From contig BPHE01000008.1 of assembly GCA_026003395.1 (NCBI GenBank), positions 45,716 to 109,715 of the forward strand: a stretch of 64,000 nucleotides of DNA. The letters are read 5' to 3'. Both the position numbers and the translations under genes were made by a program. The notes beneath the pieces were generated by a model. It was not told the origin of the DNA. It made no database searches and saw nothing but the letters and a program-made list of their open reading frames with translations. Below, one piece after another: positions 47,225-56,667 of this stretch. The stretch's first letter is position 1; each line of letters opens with the position of its first letter. The stretch comes from Vicingaceae bacterium. Lineage in GTDB: Bacteria; Bacteroidota; Bacteroidia; Flavobacteriales_E; Vicingaceae.

Positions 47225-49400
47225 ATGAAAAAATTTTTTTTACTGTTCGTTGCACAATGTTATTTCGGAATAATTTTTTCGCAAGCATTGCTGCCAACAT
47301 ATTTCAGCTTTGATCAACCTGTCCCTCCTCAAGGCTGGACTTTAAATTTAAATGTAAATCCCGGGGCTACCACCTATTCCGGAGGGAGTGACAACACACC
47401 TTCTTGCCGTTTGGATGCTACAGGAGAATATGTGCAGATTTATTTTCAACAGCAGGCAGATTCGGTGAGTTTTTATATCCGGTCTACCGGTATTAATCCC
47501 GTTGTGGCTAACGGCACTTTGTTTTTATTGCAACAATCTGTCAACGGGCAAGTTTGGTACACTATCCAACAATTTGATGTGAATAATTTGACAGGTAATT
47601 TTAATTTTGAAAAATACCCGGTAGCCGATTCTGTCAAATATATCAGATTTTATTATCAAAATAAGGCATCCGGAAGCAATATAGCCCTTGACGAGATATA
47701 TATCAAAAAAGCCCCTCCCGGACCAAATCCCGAAATTGTGTTGGAATATAATGGCAATGCCGTTCCTCATAATGGCACTATCTATCTGATCGGAACCGGC
47801 AATTATACTGTCAAGTTGAAAAATGATGGCTTGAGCGATACTTTGTTTTTGACCAATATGTTATTAAGTGGTCCTCAATCATCCGATTTCAATGTGCAAA
47901 ATTTCCCTGCCTATGTTCCTCCTTCTTCAGCTGTTAATTTTATCATTCAGTTTAATGCAAGCGTCAACAGCGGTAGTTATCTGGCAAATCTTAAGTTCAA
48001 TCACAATGGTATCAATCTTGATCCCTTTTTGGTAAACTTATATGGCATTGTCGGATCGTTAGCTTCCGAACCGCAGGATAATCCATCGACGGCTACTGCT
48101 CAGAACGTTGCCAGCTATGGTTTTGATGTGGTATTCACAAAGCCCCTCGAGTTTTGCCGAGAAATTCATTGTGTTGAGAAGAAAAAATGCGCCTGTGGGA
48201 GATTTGCCGGTTGATGGTGTTAGTTATCAAACAGGCGATTATATCGGACAGTCGCAAGTGGCTTACATAGGTAATGATACATCCTTCAGACCTTCATACA
48301 TCGTTGCAGGACAAACCTATTATTTTAAAATATTTGCTTTCAATGGGCCTCCCGGTTATGAAAATTACAAACAAACCAATCCTGCCGTACTTCAAGTTAC
48401 CACGCCGGTCAACATGATTGGAAACTACTATCAGGGTATCAACAGCAGTTCTCCAACTTTCCTTTCAGATTTAAAAGCCAAGGTTAATCCGCATGTGCAG
48501 ATATTCTATAATCAATATTCCGATTATATCATTGACAAATTTCAATACAGAGATACTTCCGCAGGTGCAAAAGTCATCACCTGCAGTTATTCCGGATATG
48601 AATATGTATATTATCCACCCTTTACGTGGGATGTTATGAGCCGAGAACATACTTTTGCCCATAGTTGGTTTCCCTCTTATCCGGCCCAAAACAAAAAAGA
48701 ATACAGCGATTTGCATAATTTATTGCCGGTAGAACTGAATAATGCCAATGTAGTGAGAAGTAATCATCCTTTTGGAGAGGTGGTCACTATTACTTCACAG
48801 TTTTTGCAGGCAAAATATGGCAAAGATGCAAACGGAAACAATGTTTACGAACCGAAAGACAATATAAAAGGAGATGTTGCGAGAGCAATTTTTTACATGT
48901 TGACTTGTTATAATGGTTCTCAGGGGTATACTTGGGTTTTACCATCTTTTCAAGACCAGGAAATTTTAAAAAAATGGCATGAACAAGACCCTCCGGATGC
49001 ATTTGAAATGGCCCGCAATGACTTTGTCCATTCTGTGCAAGGAAATAGAAATCCATTTATAGATAGCGTGCATTTTGTTTGTTATATTGATTTTTATACC
49101 ATGTCATACATAAATCCTTCTGCCAATTGTTTGACACAATCAATCAATGAATATTCCGGTAATTATCAAGCAAAAATTTTTCCCAACCCGGCATGCAATC
49201 AATTGAATATTGAATCCGGCAGCATTATGGAGAATCTTGTTGTTTACGATATAGATGGCAAAATTGTTAAGCAACAAAAAATATTTGATAAAAGTTACTC
49301 TTTTTCATTGTCGGTCGGAGAACTATCGCAAGGATTGTATTTTCTGGAAATTCATTTTGTTGACGGAAACAAATACAGGTTGAAGTTTCAAAAAAATTGA
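47225..49400 (+). pseudogene. T9SS-secreted endonuclease I, frameshifted
   Basis: Large secreted nuclease in two frames. The first (47225-about 48145) has signal peptide FLLFVAQCYFGIIFSQ, a jelly-roll-like domain (PQGWTLNLNVNPGATTYSGG) and a DUF1573/choice-of-anchor-like Ig domain. The +1 frame (about 48147-49400) continues an Fn3-like domain (AEKFIVLRRKNAPVGDLPVD), then the endonuclease I catalytic region SREHTFAHSWFPSYPAQ with DLHNLLPVELNNANVVRSNH, and ends in a T9SS sorting domain (KIFPNPACNQLNIE). Removing one C from the C4 run at 48143-48146 restores FTKPSSFAEKF and one reading frame of about 724 residues. The nuclease probably scavenges extracellular DNA or RNA. Confidence 0.88.
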
Positions 49401-49403
49401 AAA

Positions 49404-50480
49404 ATGGATAAAAAAGATATTGAAAGAGCATTGTCTTATGTGATAGAGCCCGATTTAAAAAAAGACATCATTTCGGCAGGTTTGGTTGAGAATATCAGAA
49501 TCGATGATGAAGGAGTCGTAAGATTTACCGTAAGAATACATAACCCTGCCATGCATAACCGCAACAGAATGATAGATGCATGCAAGGTTCAGCTAAGAAG
49601 GTTTTTGGGCGAAAACATCCGGGCTGAAATAGATGTGATCCCTCTTGAAGCTCAAAAGCATAGGGACCCTGCACTGAGAACCATTATGCCGGGAGTGAAA
49701 AACATCATTGCGGTGGCCTCCGGTAAAGGAGGAGTGGGAAAATCCACCGTATCGGTCAATCTTGCTGTCGGGCTGGCTAAAGCCGGATATAAGACAGGAT
49801 TGTTGGATGCCGATATTTATGGACCTTCTGCGCCAATCATGATGGGATTAACCGGAGCAAAACCAGGGATAGTCAAACAAGAAGACAGAACATATATAGG
49901 ACCGGTCGAATCCTATGGAGTGAAAGTGCTTTCTATAGGTTTTTTTGCCGAAACATCTCAGGCCATCGTCTGGAGAGGCCCAATGGCAGTGAAAGCCCTG
50001 ATGCAAATGTTTTCCGATGCTTATTGGGGCGAGCTGGATTATGTGATAGTTGATTTACCTCCCGGTACAGGAGACATTCACCTTTCATTGGTGCAAAATA
50101 TACCTCTTACGGCAAGCATCGTTGTTACCACGCCACAACCTGTGGCATTGGCCGATGCCGAAAAAGCTATCAACATGTTTTTGTTGCCTCAAATCAATGT
50201 AAATGTATTAGGCATAGTAGAAAATATGGCATATTTTATTCCTCCGGATATGCCCGGTAAAAAATATTTTATTTTTGGTGAGGGTGGGGCTAAACAATTG
50301 GCTAACAAATACAATTTACCTATTCTTGCATCTATACCTTTGGTTGAACCGGTTCGTAAAGGTGGAGATGAGGGGCGACCGGTGGTATTGAATGATGATG
50401 CAACGATGCCTGAGGCAAAAGCTTTTAATGAATTGATTGAAAAAATTCTTAATTTTACCGTAATTAATTCTTTTAAATAA
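49404..50480 (+). CDS. apbC: Mrp/NBP35-family iron-sulfur carrier ATPase
   Basis: P-loop protein that carries iron-sulfur clusters to apo-proteins. The N-terminal MIP18-like domain (about 1-85) precedes the deviant Walker A GKGGVGKSTVSVNLAVGLAK. LLDADIYGPSAPIMMGL and VIVDLPPGTGDIHLSL are family motifs. The usual CxxC before the C-terminus is absent (PPDMPGKKYFIFGEGGA), as in many Bacteroidota Mrp proteins. The 358 residues are complete. The NifU-domain gene follows after one base, making an Fe-S assembly pair. Confidence 0.93.
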   Translation: MDKKDIERALSYVIEPDLKKDIISAGLVENIRIDDEGVVRFTVRIHNPAMHNRNRMIDACKVQLRRFLGENIRAEIDVIPLEAQKHRDPALRTIMPGVKNIIAVASGKGGVGKSTVSVNLAVGLAKAGYKTGLLDADIYGPSAPIMMGLTGAKPGIVKQEDRTYIGPVESYGVKVLSIGFFAETSQAIVWRGPMAVKALMQMFSDAYWGELDYVIVDLPPGTGDIHLSLVQNIPLTASIVVTTPQPVALADAEKAINMFLLPQINVNVLGIVENMAYFIPPDMPGKKYFIFGEGGAKQLANKYNLPILASIPLVEPVRKGGDEGRPVVLNDDATMPEAKAFNELIEKILNFTVINSFK

Positions 50481-50481
50481 C

Positions 50482-50745
50482 ATGGCGTCTATATCCGGCA
50501 AACCGACCATTTCTGAAACTACATTACAAAAACGTGTAAATGAAGCATTGGACAAAATAAGGCCTTTTTTGGAAGCCGATGGTGGGGATGTGCGTTTAAT
50601 CAAAATAGAAAACAATGTAGCAATTGTTGAGTTTCTTGGTTCTTGCAAAAAATGTGAAATGAACAACATGACACTCAAAGCCGGAGTGGAGGAAAGTATC
50701 AAAAAAGATGTACCTGAAATAAAAGAAATACGCTTGAAAGAATAG
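50482..50745 (+). CDS. NifU C-terminal domain iron-sulfur scaffold
   Basis: An 87-residue scaffold or carrier for Fe-S clusters. The NifU domain has RPFLEADGGDVRLIKIENN and the cluster-binding CxxC in FLGSCKKCEMNNMTLKAGVE. It is coupled to the Mrp gene upstream and converges, with no gap, on the glycosyltransferase at 50746. Confidence 0.93.
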   Translation: MASISGKPTISETTLQKRVNEALDKIRPFLEADGGDVRLIKIENNVAIVEFLGSCKKCEMNNMTLKAGVEESIKKDVPEIKEIRLKE

Positions 50746-51882
50746 CTAAAATTTTTTCGCCGTGTCTACAATTTTTTGAGCATTTGACAGGTTGTCATAT
50801 ATTTTCAACGCTTCAGATTTGTGATGATACAAAGTGTCGCGGTCTATCCGTGCTTCCATCAGTTTATTCAATTTTTCGGCAATTAAATGGGGATCATTGT
50901 TTGTTTCCGTTACCATATTGTTTAAGCCTGTACCTGTCAACATTTCTTTGTTGGCAACAACCAAATTGCCACTAAACAATGCATATAAAAGTTTTAATTT
51001 GATTCCGGTTGGTTGAAAAGTCAGCAATAAATTAATTTTTGCCTTTTTAATCCATTCAATGGTTTCTAAATGATTCTTGGGTTGAATTAATTCTATATTT
51101 TTTTGTTGTTTGATCCAAGAGACAATGGATTTGTGAGGATATTTGCCGGCAATAAAAATTTTATGTTTGACGAGTGGTGCAATTTTTTTTACGATAAACT
51201 CCACCGATCTTATATTTTCAGGGATTGTTAAATTCCCATGATATAAAATAAACGGTTCTATTTGTTCCGGATGGTTTAGTATAATTTCGTCAAAAGGATG
51301 AAATGGAGGAAGCCAATCATTAGAAATTGATAAATTGCTTAAAAGCTTTGATTCAGTTTGAGAAATGGCAAAAACATGATTAAATTTTGAAAATATAAAT
51401 TTTTCGTAAAAATCAAATTTCTTGCTTTCAGATGAAAAGTACAATTTTTTTAAAATGTTGGAAGTTTGTTTACCGGACATTTTGTAATATTCACTTTCCC
51501 AATTGTGTAATCGTAATAGAACAGCCAAAGAGGGAGTAAAATAATTTAATATGGCTGTGGTTTGCAATCCTTCAAAAAAAAGAATGTCATTGTCGTCTGC
51601 CGATTTCAAAAGTCTTAGAAGTTCGTTGTTATATCTTGATAATACCGCCAAAGGTAAATTTTTTAACAACAAAAAAGGGTTTTGTGATTGTGGGAAAAGA
51701 TACACTTCGTCGCAGAATGGTCTGAGTGGTTCAAAATTGCGCCGTTTTCTTGTAAAAAAAATTAAACGAATTTTTGTTCCCAGCTTTTTTAAATTTTTGA
51801 TTTTATAATAGACGTCAATTGCTCCACCATAGTCGGGTGGAAATGGATTTTCAAAGGAAATGACGGTGATTTTTAAAGACAT
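50746..51882 (-). CDS. Glycosyltransferase (GT4-like)
   Basis: A 378-residue GT-B-fold transferase. The N-terminus SFENPFPPDYGGAIDVYYKI is the loop that holds the acceptor. The C-terminal half has FILYHGNLTIPENIRSVEFI, IFIAGKYPHK and INLLLTFQPTGIKLKLLYAL, where GT4 enzymes bind the sugar nucleotide; the usual Glu-rich EX7E motif is weak. It overlaps the next glycosyltransferase gene by 32 bases. Its product is probably a cell-surface glycan. Confidence 0.82.
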   Translation of the reverse strand: MSLKITVISFENPFPPDYGGAIDVYYKIKNLKKLGTKIRLIFFTRKRRNFEPLRPFCDEVYLFPQSQNPFLLLKNLPLAVLSRYNNELLRLLKSADDNDILFFEGLQTTAILNYFTPSLAVLLRLHNWESEYYKMSGKQTSNILKKLYFSSESKKFDFYEKFIFSKFNHVFAISQTESKLLSNLSISNDWLPPFHPFDEIILNHPEQIEPFILYHGNLTIPENIRSVEFIVKKIAPLVKHKIFIAGKYPHKSIVSWIKQQKNIELIQPKNHLETIEWIKKAKINLLLTFQPTGIKLKLLYALFSGNLVVANKEMLTGTGLNNMVTETNNDPHLIAEKLNKLMEARIDRDTLYHHKSEALKIYDNLSNAQKIVDTAKKF

Positions 51883-52975
51883 AACGAGTTATTTGGGACC
51901 ATTTTTCTTTTTCTTTGTCATAATTTAATTGAGCGGCTGCAAACTTACAATTATTCATATATTTGAGATAATCGTCCTTCCTATTTTCTATCAAATCCCT
52001 GATTTGCCGGGCAATAGAAAGTGGATTTCTTTCTTGCACCACTTCGCCTACCTGATATTCCAGAGTATATTTGGCCATTACAGGCAAATTGCTTACAAGA
52101 ACCGGAGTGTGTGCATGAATGTAATCAAACCATTTATTGGGCAAAGCATACCGATAATTCGCACAACTGTCATCTTCCCAGGAAAGTCCAAGAATCGCTT
52201 TAGGAGTAATCGATTTTAATTTTTCCGGAGCAATTCTTCCCAAGAAAACAACATTTTGCAGGTGTAATTTTTTTGTCAAAGTTTTGCATTCTTCTAAAAT
52301 GTCTCCATCTCCGGCAATGCAGAGTTTATATTCGGGCAGATATTGCATGGTTTCAATCATCAATTCCACACCGCGATCCTTGTTTACAGATCCTTGATAA
52401 AGAATAAGAGCCGGATCTTTTTGAACTAAGGTCGAGTCGTTAGAATAAAAGGGGGCATTTCTTATCACGAAAAATGTTTTTTTCCACTTTTGTTGAAAGA
52501 TGTCCGCCAAAATTTCATTAACAGTAATGGCTGCGTCTGTCTGTGGGATCAATAATCGCTCAATCCATTCCCAGATTTTACGTTTAATTTTGTTTTGATT
52601 GAGCTCGGGGACTTGTGAAAACCATTCGTGACAATCTACAATTATTTTTATTCGCTTTAATTTTGAACCAAACCATGATCCGGGCAAGGTGTCCACATCA
52701 TTGGCTATTACCATGGATGGATTCTGAGACCAACATAAGAACCAAAAAATCTTTACATTCATTAAAAAATAAAACAATGGTCCTTTGTTGACCGGAAAAG
52801 TCCACCGGATGCAGGAATAAGGTCTTTCAATGTCATCGGAGTGTTTTAATTTGCGCCCTATCAAAACCGGTCTGTAACCTAAGTCCATGAGTGCTCTGCA
52901 TGTACGGTCGACTCTCTGGTCCGAAACAAGATCATTGATAACAAAACAATAGACGGTTTTTTCTTTTCTGCTCAT
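51851..52975 (-). CDS. Glycosyltransferase family 4
   Basis: A 374-residue GT-B transferase from the ATG at 52975; the frame to 53020 adds 15 residues without support. The N-terminal domain has VINDLVSDQRVDRTCRAL and MVIANDVDTLPGSWFG. The C-terminal domain has LILYQGSVNKDRGVELMIET, CIAGDGDILEECKTLTKKL, FLGRIAPEKLKSI and NKWFDYIHAHTPVLVSNLP. It is upstream of and overlaps the other glycosyltransferase. Both are probably for surface polysaccharide or glycoprotein. Confidence 0.87.
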   Translation of the reverse strand: MSRKEKTVYCFVINDLVSDQRVDRTCRALMDLGYRPVLIGRKLKHSDDIERPYSCIRWTFPVNKGPLFYFLMNVKIFWFLCWSQNPSMVIANDVDTLPGSWFGSKLKRIKIIVDCHEWFSQVPELNQNKIKRKIWEWIERLLIPQTDAAITVNEILADIFQQKWKKTFFVIRNAPFYSNDSTLVQKDPALILYQGSVNKDRGVELMIETMQYLPEYKLCIAGDGDILEECKTLTKKLHLQNVVFLGRIAPEKLKSITPKAILGLSWEDDSCANYRYALPNKWFDYIHAHTPVLVSNLPVMAKYTLEYQVGEVVQERNPLSIARQIRDLIENRKDDYLKYMNNCKFAAAQLNYDKEKEKWSQITRYVFKNHRHFL

Positions 52976-53145
52976 TATTTTGCAAAATAACACTTTTTGG
53001 GTGATAGTTTCTTCATGCATTGTTGATCATTCATTGGGCACTGCTTAAGTATCGGGTCAACAGCCGTATGTACCGTTTATATATCAACAAAAACCATTTA
53101 AAAAAAAGAATACATCTATAATCGGGAATAATCATAGTTTTGTCG

Positions 53146-54567
53146 ATGCAAATGAAAATAAAGACGCTCATATCATCTTTGTGTGTTCTCATTTCTTTGG
53201 TGGCAAATGCCCAGGAAAAATGGGATTTGAAAAAATGTATAGAAACTGCCTGGGAAAATAATATTCAAATAAAAATACAAGAAAATAACGAATGGTTGGC
53301 ACAAAAAATCTTACAACAGTCTTATGCCACACATTTCCCAACACTAAACGGGATAGCTACTCATGTATACAATTTTGGTCAAACCATCGATCCTTATACC
53401 AACCAATTTGCCAATTCAAGAGTAAGGTCAAACAATTTCGCATTGCAAAGCCAATGGACACTTTTTGCCGGGAGGCAAATCTATTTCACTACAAGGCAAA
53501 ATATATGGAACTATAAATCATCGCAATCTACAACACAAGCCACTAAGAATAATATTGCATTACAGGTAGCCAATCTTTTTTTAAATGCTTTGATTGCGAA
53601 AGAAAATGTTGAGATAGCAAAAAATCAGGTAAATATAACTCGTTTACAATTGGAAAAAACTCAAAGGATGTATGAAACAGGACTGGTGCGTCCTACCGAT
53701 CTTTATTCTATACGTACACAATTGGCAACCGAAAAAACCAATCTGGTCAATTTAGAGAATCAATACAAAATGGCATTGTTGAATTTGGCTCAAGCCATGC
53801 GAATACCATCGTCAACACCATTTGAGCCATATATAGCCCTTCCCGGCGAAGATTGGGAAATTGCTGAAGTGTATCCTTCGCCGGAGATCATTTTTGAAGA
53901 AGCGTCAAAGAATCTCCCTCAAATACAATCTGCCGAACAAGCTTTGAAATCGGCCGAATTTGCATTCAAAGCGTCAAAAGCTGCATTTTACCCAAGATTG
54001 ACGTTTAGCGCCAGTTTGGGCACAGGTTATTCGGGCTTGCAAAAAGAAATTTTGGGTGTGAATTATACCGGAGTAGACACAATCGGATTTACCAATAGCG
54101 GAGATTACGTACTTACACCATCCTATGATTTTATCACACAGACCATTCCTTTTCAGAAGCAATTGGATAAAAATTTTAATCAATCCATTGGGCTTACACT
54201 GAGTATTCCATTGATGAATGCATGGAATGTAAGAACAAATAAGCACCGCAACGAGGTTAATTTAAAGAATTCCCAATGGCAGTTGGAGCAAACAAAACAA
54301 CAATTATACATGGACATTGAAAATGCCTACCGATCTTATATTTTCGCATTGGAAAATTTCAAAGCCAGAAAAGAAAACATTCGTGCATTTGAAGAAAATT
54401 ACCGTTTGGCCGAAGCACAGTTTGATCAAGGATTGATTGACGCTTATCTATACAACAATACCAAAAACCAATGGATGAAGGCACAGTCGGATTTGATACA
54501 AGCCAAATACGAATTGTTGTTTAGAATGAAAATATTGGATTTTTACATGGGGAAAAATCTTGAATAA
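53146..54567 (+). CDS. TolC family outer-membrane efflux protein
   Basis: Outer-membrane channel of a tripartite export system. The signal peptide is TLISSLCVLISLVANAQ. The mature protein (about 450 residues) has two OEP repeats of long helices, with EKWDLKKCIETAWENNIQIK at the start and SIGLTLSIPLMNAWNVRTNK in the second half. Start is uncertain between ATG 53146 and 53152. Its stop overlaps the ATG of the HlyD-like adaptor gene. No inner-membrane pump gene is next to it in the window. Confidence 0.9.
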   Translation: MQMKIKTLISSLCVLISLVANAQEKWDLKKCIETAWENNIQIKIQENNEWLAQKILQQSYATHFPTLNGIATHVYNFGQTIDPYTNQFANSRVRSNNFALQSQWTLFAGRQIYFTTRQNIWNYKSSQSTTQATKNNIALQVANLFLNALIAKENVEIAKNQVNITRLQLEKTQRMYETGLVRPTDLYSIRTQLATEKTNLVNLENQYKMALLNLAQAMRIPSSTPFEPYIALPGEDWEIAEVYPSPEIIFEEASKNLPQIQSAEQALKSAEFAFKASKAAFYPRLTFSASLGTGYSGLQKEILGVNYTGVDTIGFTNSGDYVLTPSYDFITQTIPFQKQLDKNFNQSIGLTLSIPLMNAWNVRTNKHRNEVNLKNSQWQLEQTKQQLYMDIENAYRSYIFALENFKARKENIRAFEENYRLAEAQFDQGLIDAYLYNNTKNQWMKAQSDLIQAKYELLFRMKILDFYMGKNLE

Positions 54568-55856
54568 TGAACAAAAAGAAAAAAAGAAATATCATCATTA
54601 TTATTTCTACCATAGTGTTGTTGCTTGTTTTGATTGTGGTCATTTCCAAGGACAGACAACTTGGTCTTGAAGTAACTACTGAAAAAGCACAAATAAGGGA
54701 TATCCAGGAAACAGTGACAGCTGCTGGAAATATACAAGCCAAAACCGAAGTCAAAATAAGTTCGGAAGTGTCAGGTGAAATTATTGATATTCCGGTGGTC
54801 GAAGGTCAAAAGGTGCAGAAAGGACAGCTATTGGTGGTCATACGTCCCGATATTTACATTTCTGCAAGAGACCGTGCAGAAGCGGCATTGCAAACAGCCA
54901 GAGCTAATCTTGAACAGGCAGAAGCAGCCATGCAACAAGCAAAAGCCCAATTGATCAATGCAGAGTTGAACTACAAGAGAAATAAAAAGTTATTTGATGA
55001 TAAATTATTGTCTGAAAGCGAATTTGACAATATCCGAATGAATTATGAAGTTGCCCGTGCGCAATATGAATCGGCAAAACATTCTGTAGAAGCAGCCCGT
55101 TTTAATGTGAAAAGCGCCGAGGCCTCCTTGAAAGAAGCTACGGAAAACCTCCGCAAAACAACCATTTATGCGCCTATAGACGGTGTGGTGACTTATGTTG
55201 CAAAAAAAACCGGAGAACGTGTGGTTGGCACCAATATGATGGATGGTACCGAAATAATGCGATTGGCAGATTTATCGCATCTGGAGGTGAAAGTTCAAGT
55301 GAATGAAAATGATATTGTCAGAGTAAATGAAGGTGATTCTGTGGTGATAGAAGTGGATGCATATTTAGGTGAAAAGTTCTACGGAAAAGTAAATAAAGTT
55401 TCACAAGCCGGCAATACGTCCAATGCTAATTTAGGTGCGACCGGTGCTGCACAATCGATAAATTTTGATGTGATTGTGGCAATAGATTCCAATTCTTACA
55501 AAAAATTGATTACTCCGGAAAATCCTTATCCCTTCAAGCCCGGGATGACTGCAAGTGTTGAAATATTTACTGAAAAGGTCCGGAATGTTTGGTCTGTACC
55601 TATACAGGCCGTGGTGATGCGGGAAGATACAGGGAAATTAAAAACAGGAGAGATGCGTGAAGCCGTCTTTACGGTTGATAAAGGAAAAGCACATTTAATA
55701 TTTGTAAAAACAGGATTGCAGGATCTTTATCATATTCAGATTGTCGAAGGTATTAATGATTCATTGGAAATAATCACCGGCCCATACGATGTATTGGTGA
55801 AACTATTGAGAGAAGGATCGGTGGTTAAAATCAAAAATGAACGTTCCGGAAAATAA
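54567..55856 (+). CDS. HlyD/AcrA-type periplasmic adaptor protein
   Basis: Membrane-fusion protein of 429 residues that links an inner-membrane pump to TolC. An N-terminal helix (NIIIIISTIVLLLVLIVVIS) is followed by a split lipoyl domain (VKISSEVSGEIIDIPVVEGQ and TIYAPIDGVVTYVAKKTGER). A coiled coil (about 100-190), rich in Ala, Glu and Gln, and a beta-barrel domain complete it. The N-terminal set resembles MacA-like adaptors, so a MacB-type ABC pump is the likely partner. It overlaps the TolC stop by one base-pair step (ATGA). Confidence 0.92.
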   Translation: MNKKKKRNIIIIISTIVLLLVLIVVISKDRQLGLEVTTEKAQIRDIQETVTAAGNIQAKTEVKISSEVSGEIIDIPVVEGQKVQKGQLLVVIRPDIYISARDRAEAALQTARANLEQAEAAMQQAKAQLINAELNYKRNKKLFDDKLLSESEFDNIRMNYEVARAQYESAKHSVEAARFNVKSAEASLKEATENLRKTTIYAPIDGVVTYVAKKTGERVVGTNMMDGTEIMRLADLSHLEVKVQVNENDIVRVNEGDSVVIEVDAYLGEKFYGKVNKVSQAGNTSNANLGATGAAQSINFDVIVAIDSNSYKKLITPENPYPFKPGMTASVEIFTEKVRNVWSVPIQAVVMREDTGKLKTGEMREAVFTVDKGKAHLIFVKTGLQDLYHIQIVEGINDSLEIITGPYDVLVKLLREGSVVKIKNERSGK

Positions 55857-55888
55857 TCTCAATTTTGCTTTGCAAAATTTGATTATAG

Positions 55889-56596
55889 ATGACATCATCC
55901 AATGATATTTTCATTTTACATCTTGAGACATCAGGCAAGATATGCTCAGTGGCACTCAGCAACAAATCGTCACTAATCGAAGAAACAATTGTTGACGGCG
56001 AATACAGACATTCTGAAATGTTACATCCTGCCATAGAAGAAACTTTACGCAAATCAGGGGTGAAGGTTGGTAATTTGCATGCAGTCAGTGTCAGCGCCGG
56101 TCCGGGCTCATACACAGGATTGAGAATTGGCAGTAGTGCCGCTAAGGGTTTATCTTATGCGCTTGACATTCCCATGATAGCTATACCTACACTTCGTTTG
56201 CTGGCATTTGAAGCAGCAGATCGCTTCCCGTCTACAAGCCAAAAAACTGTTTATTGCCCTATGATTGATGCCCGTAGAATGGAAGTGTATACACTTTGGA
56301 TGGATTCTAATAGAAATATCATCAAACATGAACATCCTTGCATTTTACATGAAATTGATTGGGACAATCAGCCATCTGAATTTATATTTTTTGGAGATGG
56401 GGCGGAAAAACTAAAATCACTTTTGCAAGAAAATGATCGGTTTAGATGGATAGATATCAACTTGACGGCATCATTGCAATGCAAAAAAGCATATGAATTT
56501 TACTTAAACAATGCCTTTGTCGATATTTATTCTTTTACTCCAATGTATTTGAAAGAGTTCAGGGCCGGTATTCCTACCAAAAACAAACTTGGTTAA
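55889..56596 (+). CDS. tsaB: tRNA threonylcarbamoyladenosine synthesis protein TsaB
   Basis: Partner of TsaD in making t6A37 of tRNAs. The N-terminal ASKHA motif is ILHLETSGKICSVALSNKSS. The signature VSVSAGPGSYTGLRIGSSAA is clear, followed by GLSYALDIPMIAIPTLRLLA. The 235 residues are normal. It lies 33 bases after the adaptor gene on the same strand. Confidence 0.94.
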   Translation: MTSSNDIFILHLETSGKICSVALSNKSSLIEETIVDGEYRHSEMLHPAIEETLRKSGVKVGNLHAVSVSAGPGSYTGLRIGSSAAKGLSYALDIPMIAIPTLRLLAFEAADRFPSTSQKTVYCPMIDARRMEVYTLWMDSNRNIIKHEHPCILHEIDWDNQPSEFIFFGDGAEKLKSLLQENDRFRWIDINLTASLQCKKAYEFYLNNAFVDIYSFTPMYLKEFRAGIPTKNKLG

Positions 56597-56667
56597 ACAC
56601 AAGATTCATCCATAATTGCCAGGTGTGATATTTTTAACTTAAAATTGTAAAGATTTTTCATTATCAG

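Noticed and set aside
16442..48146. Programmed +1 frameshifting in waaA, yciO, DUF3822 and endonuclease I
   Set aside because: The shift sites share no slippery codon or stop context like that of prfB, and the genes are unrelated. Single-base insertions fit better.
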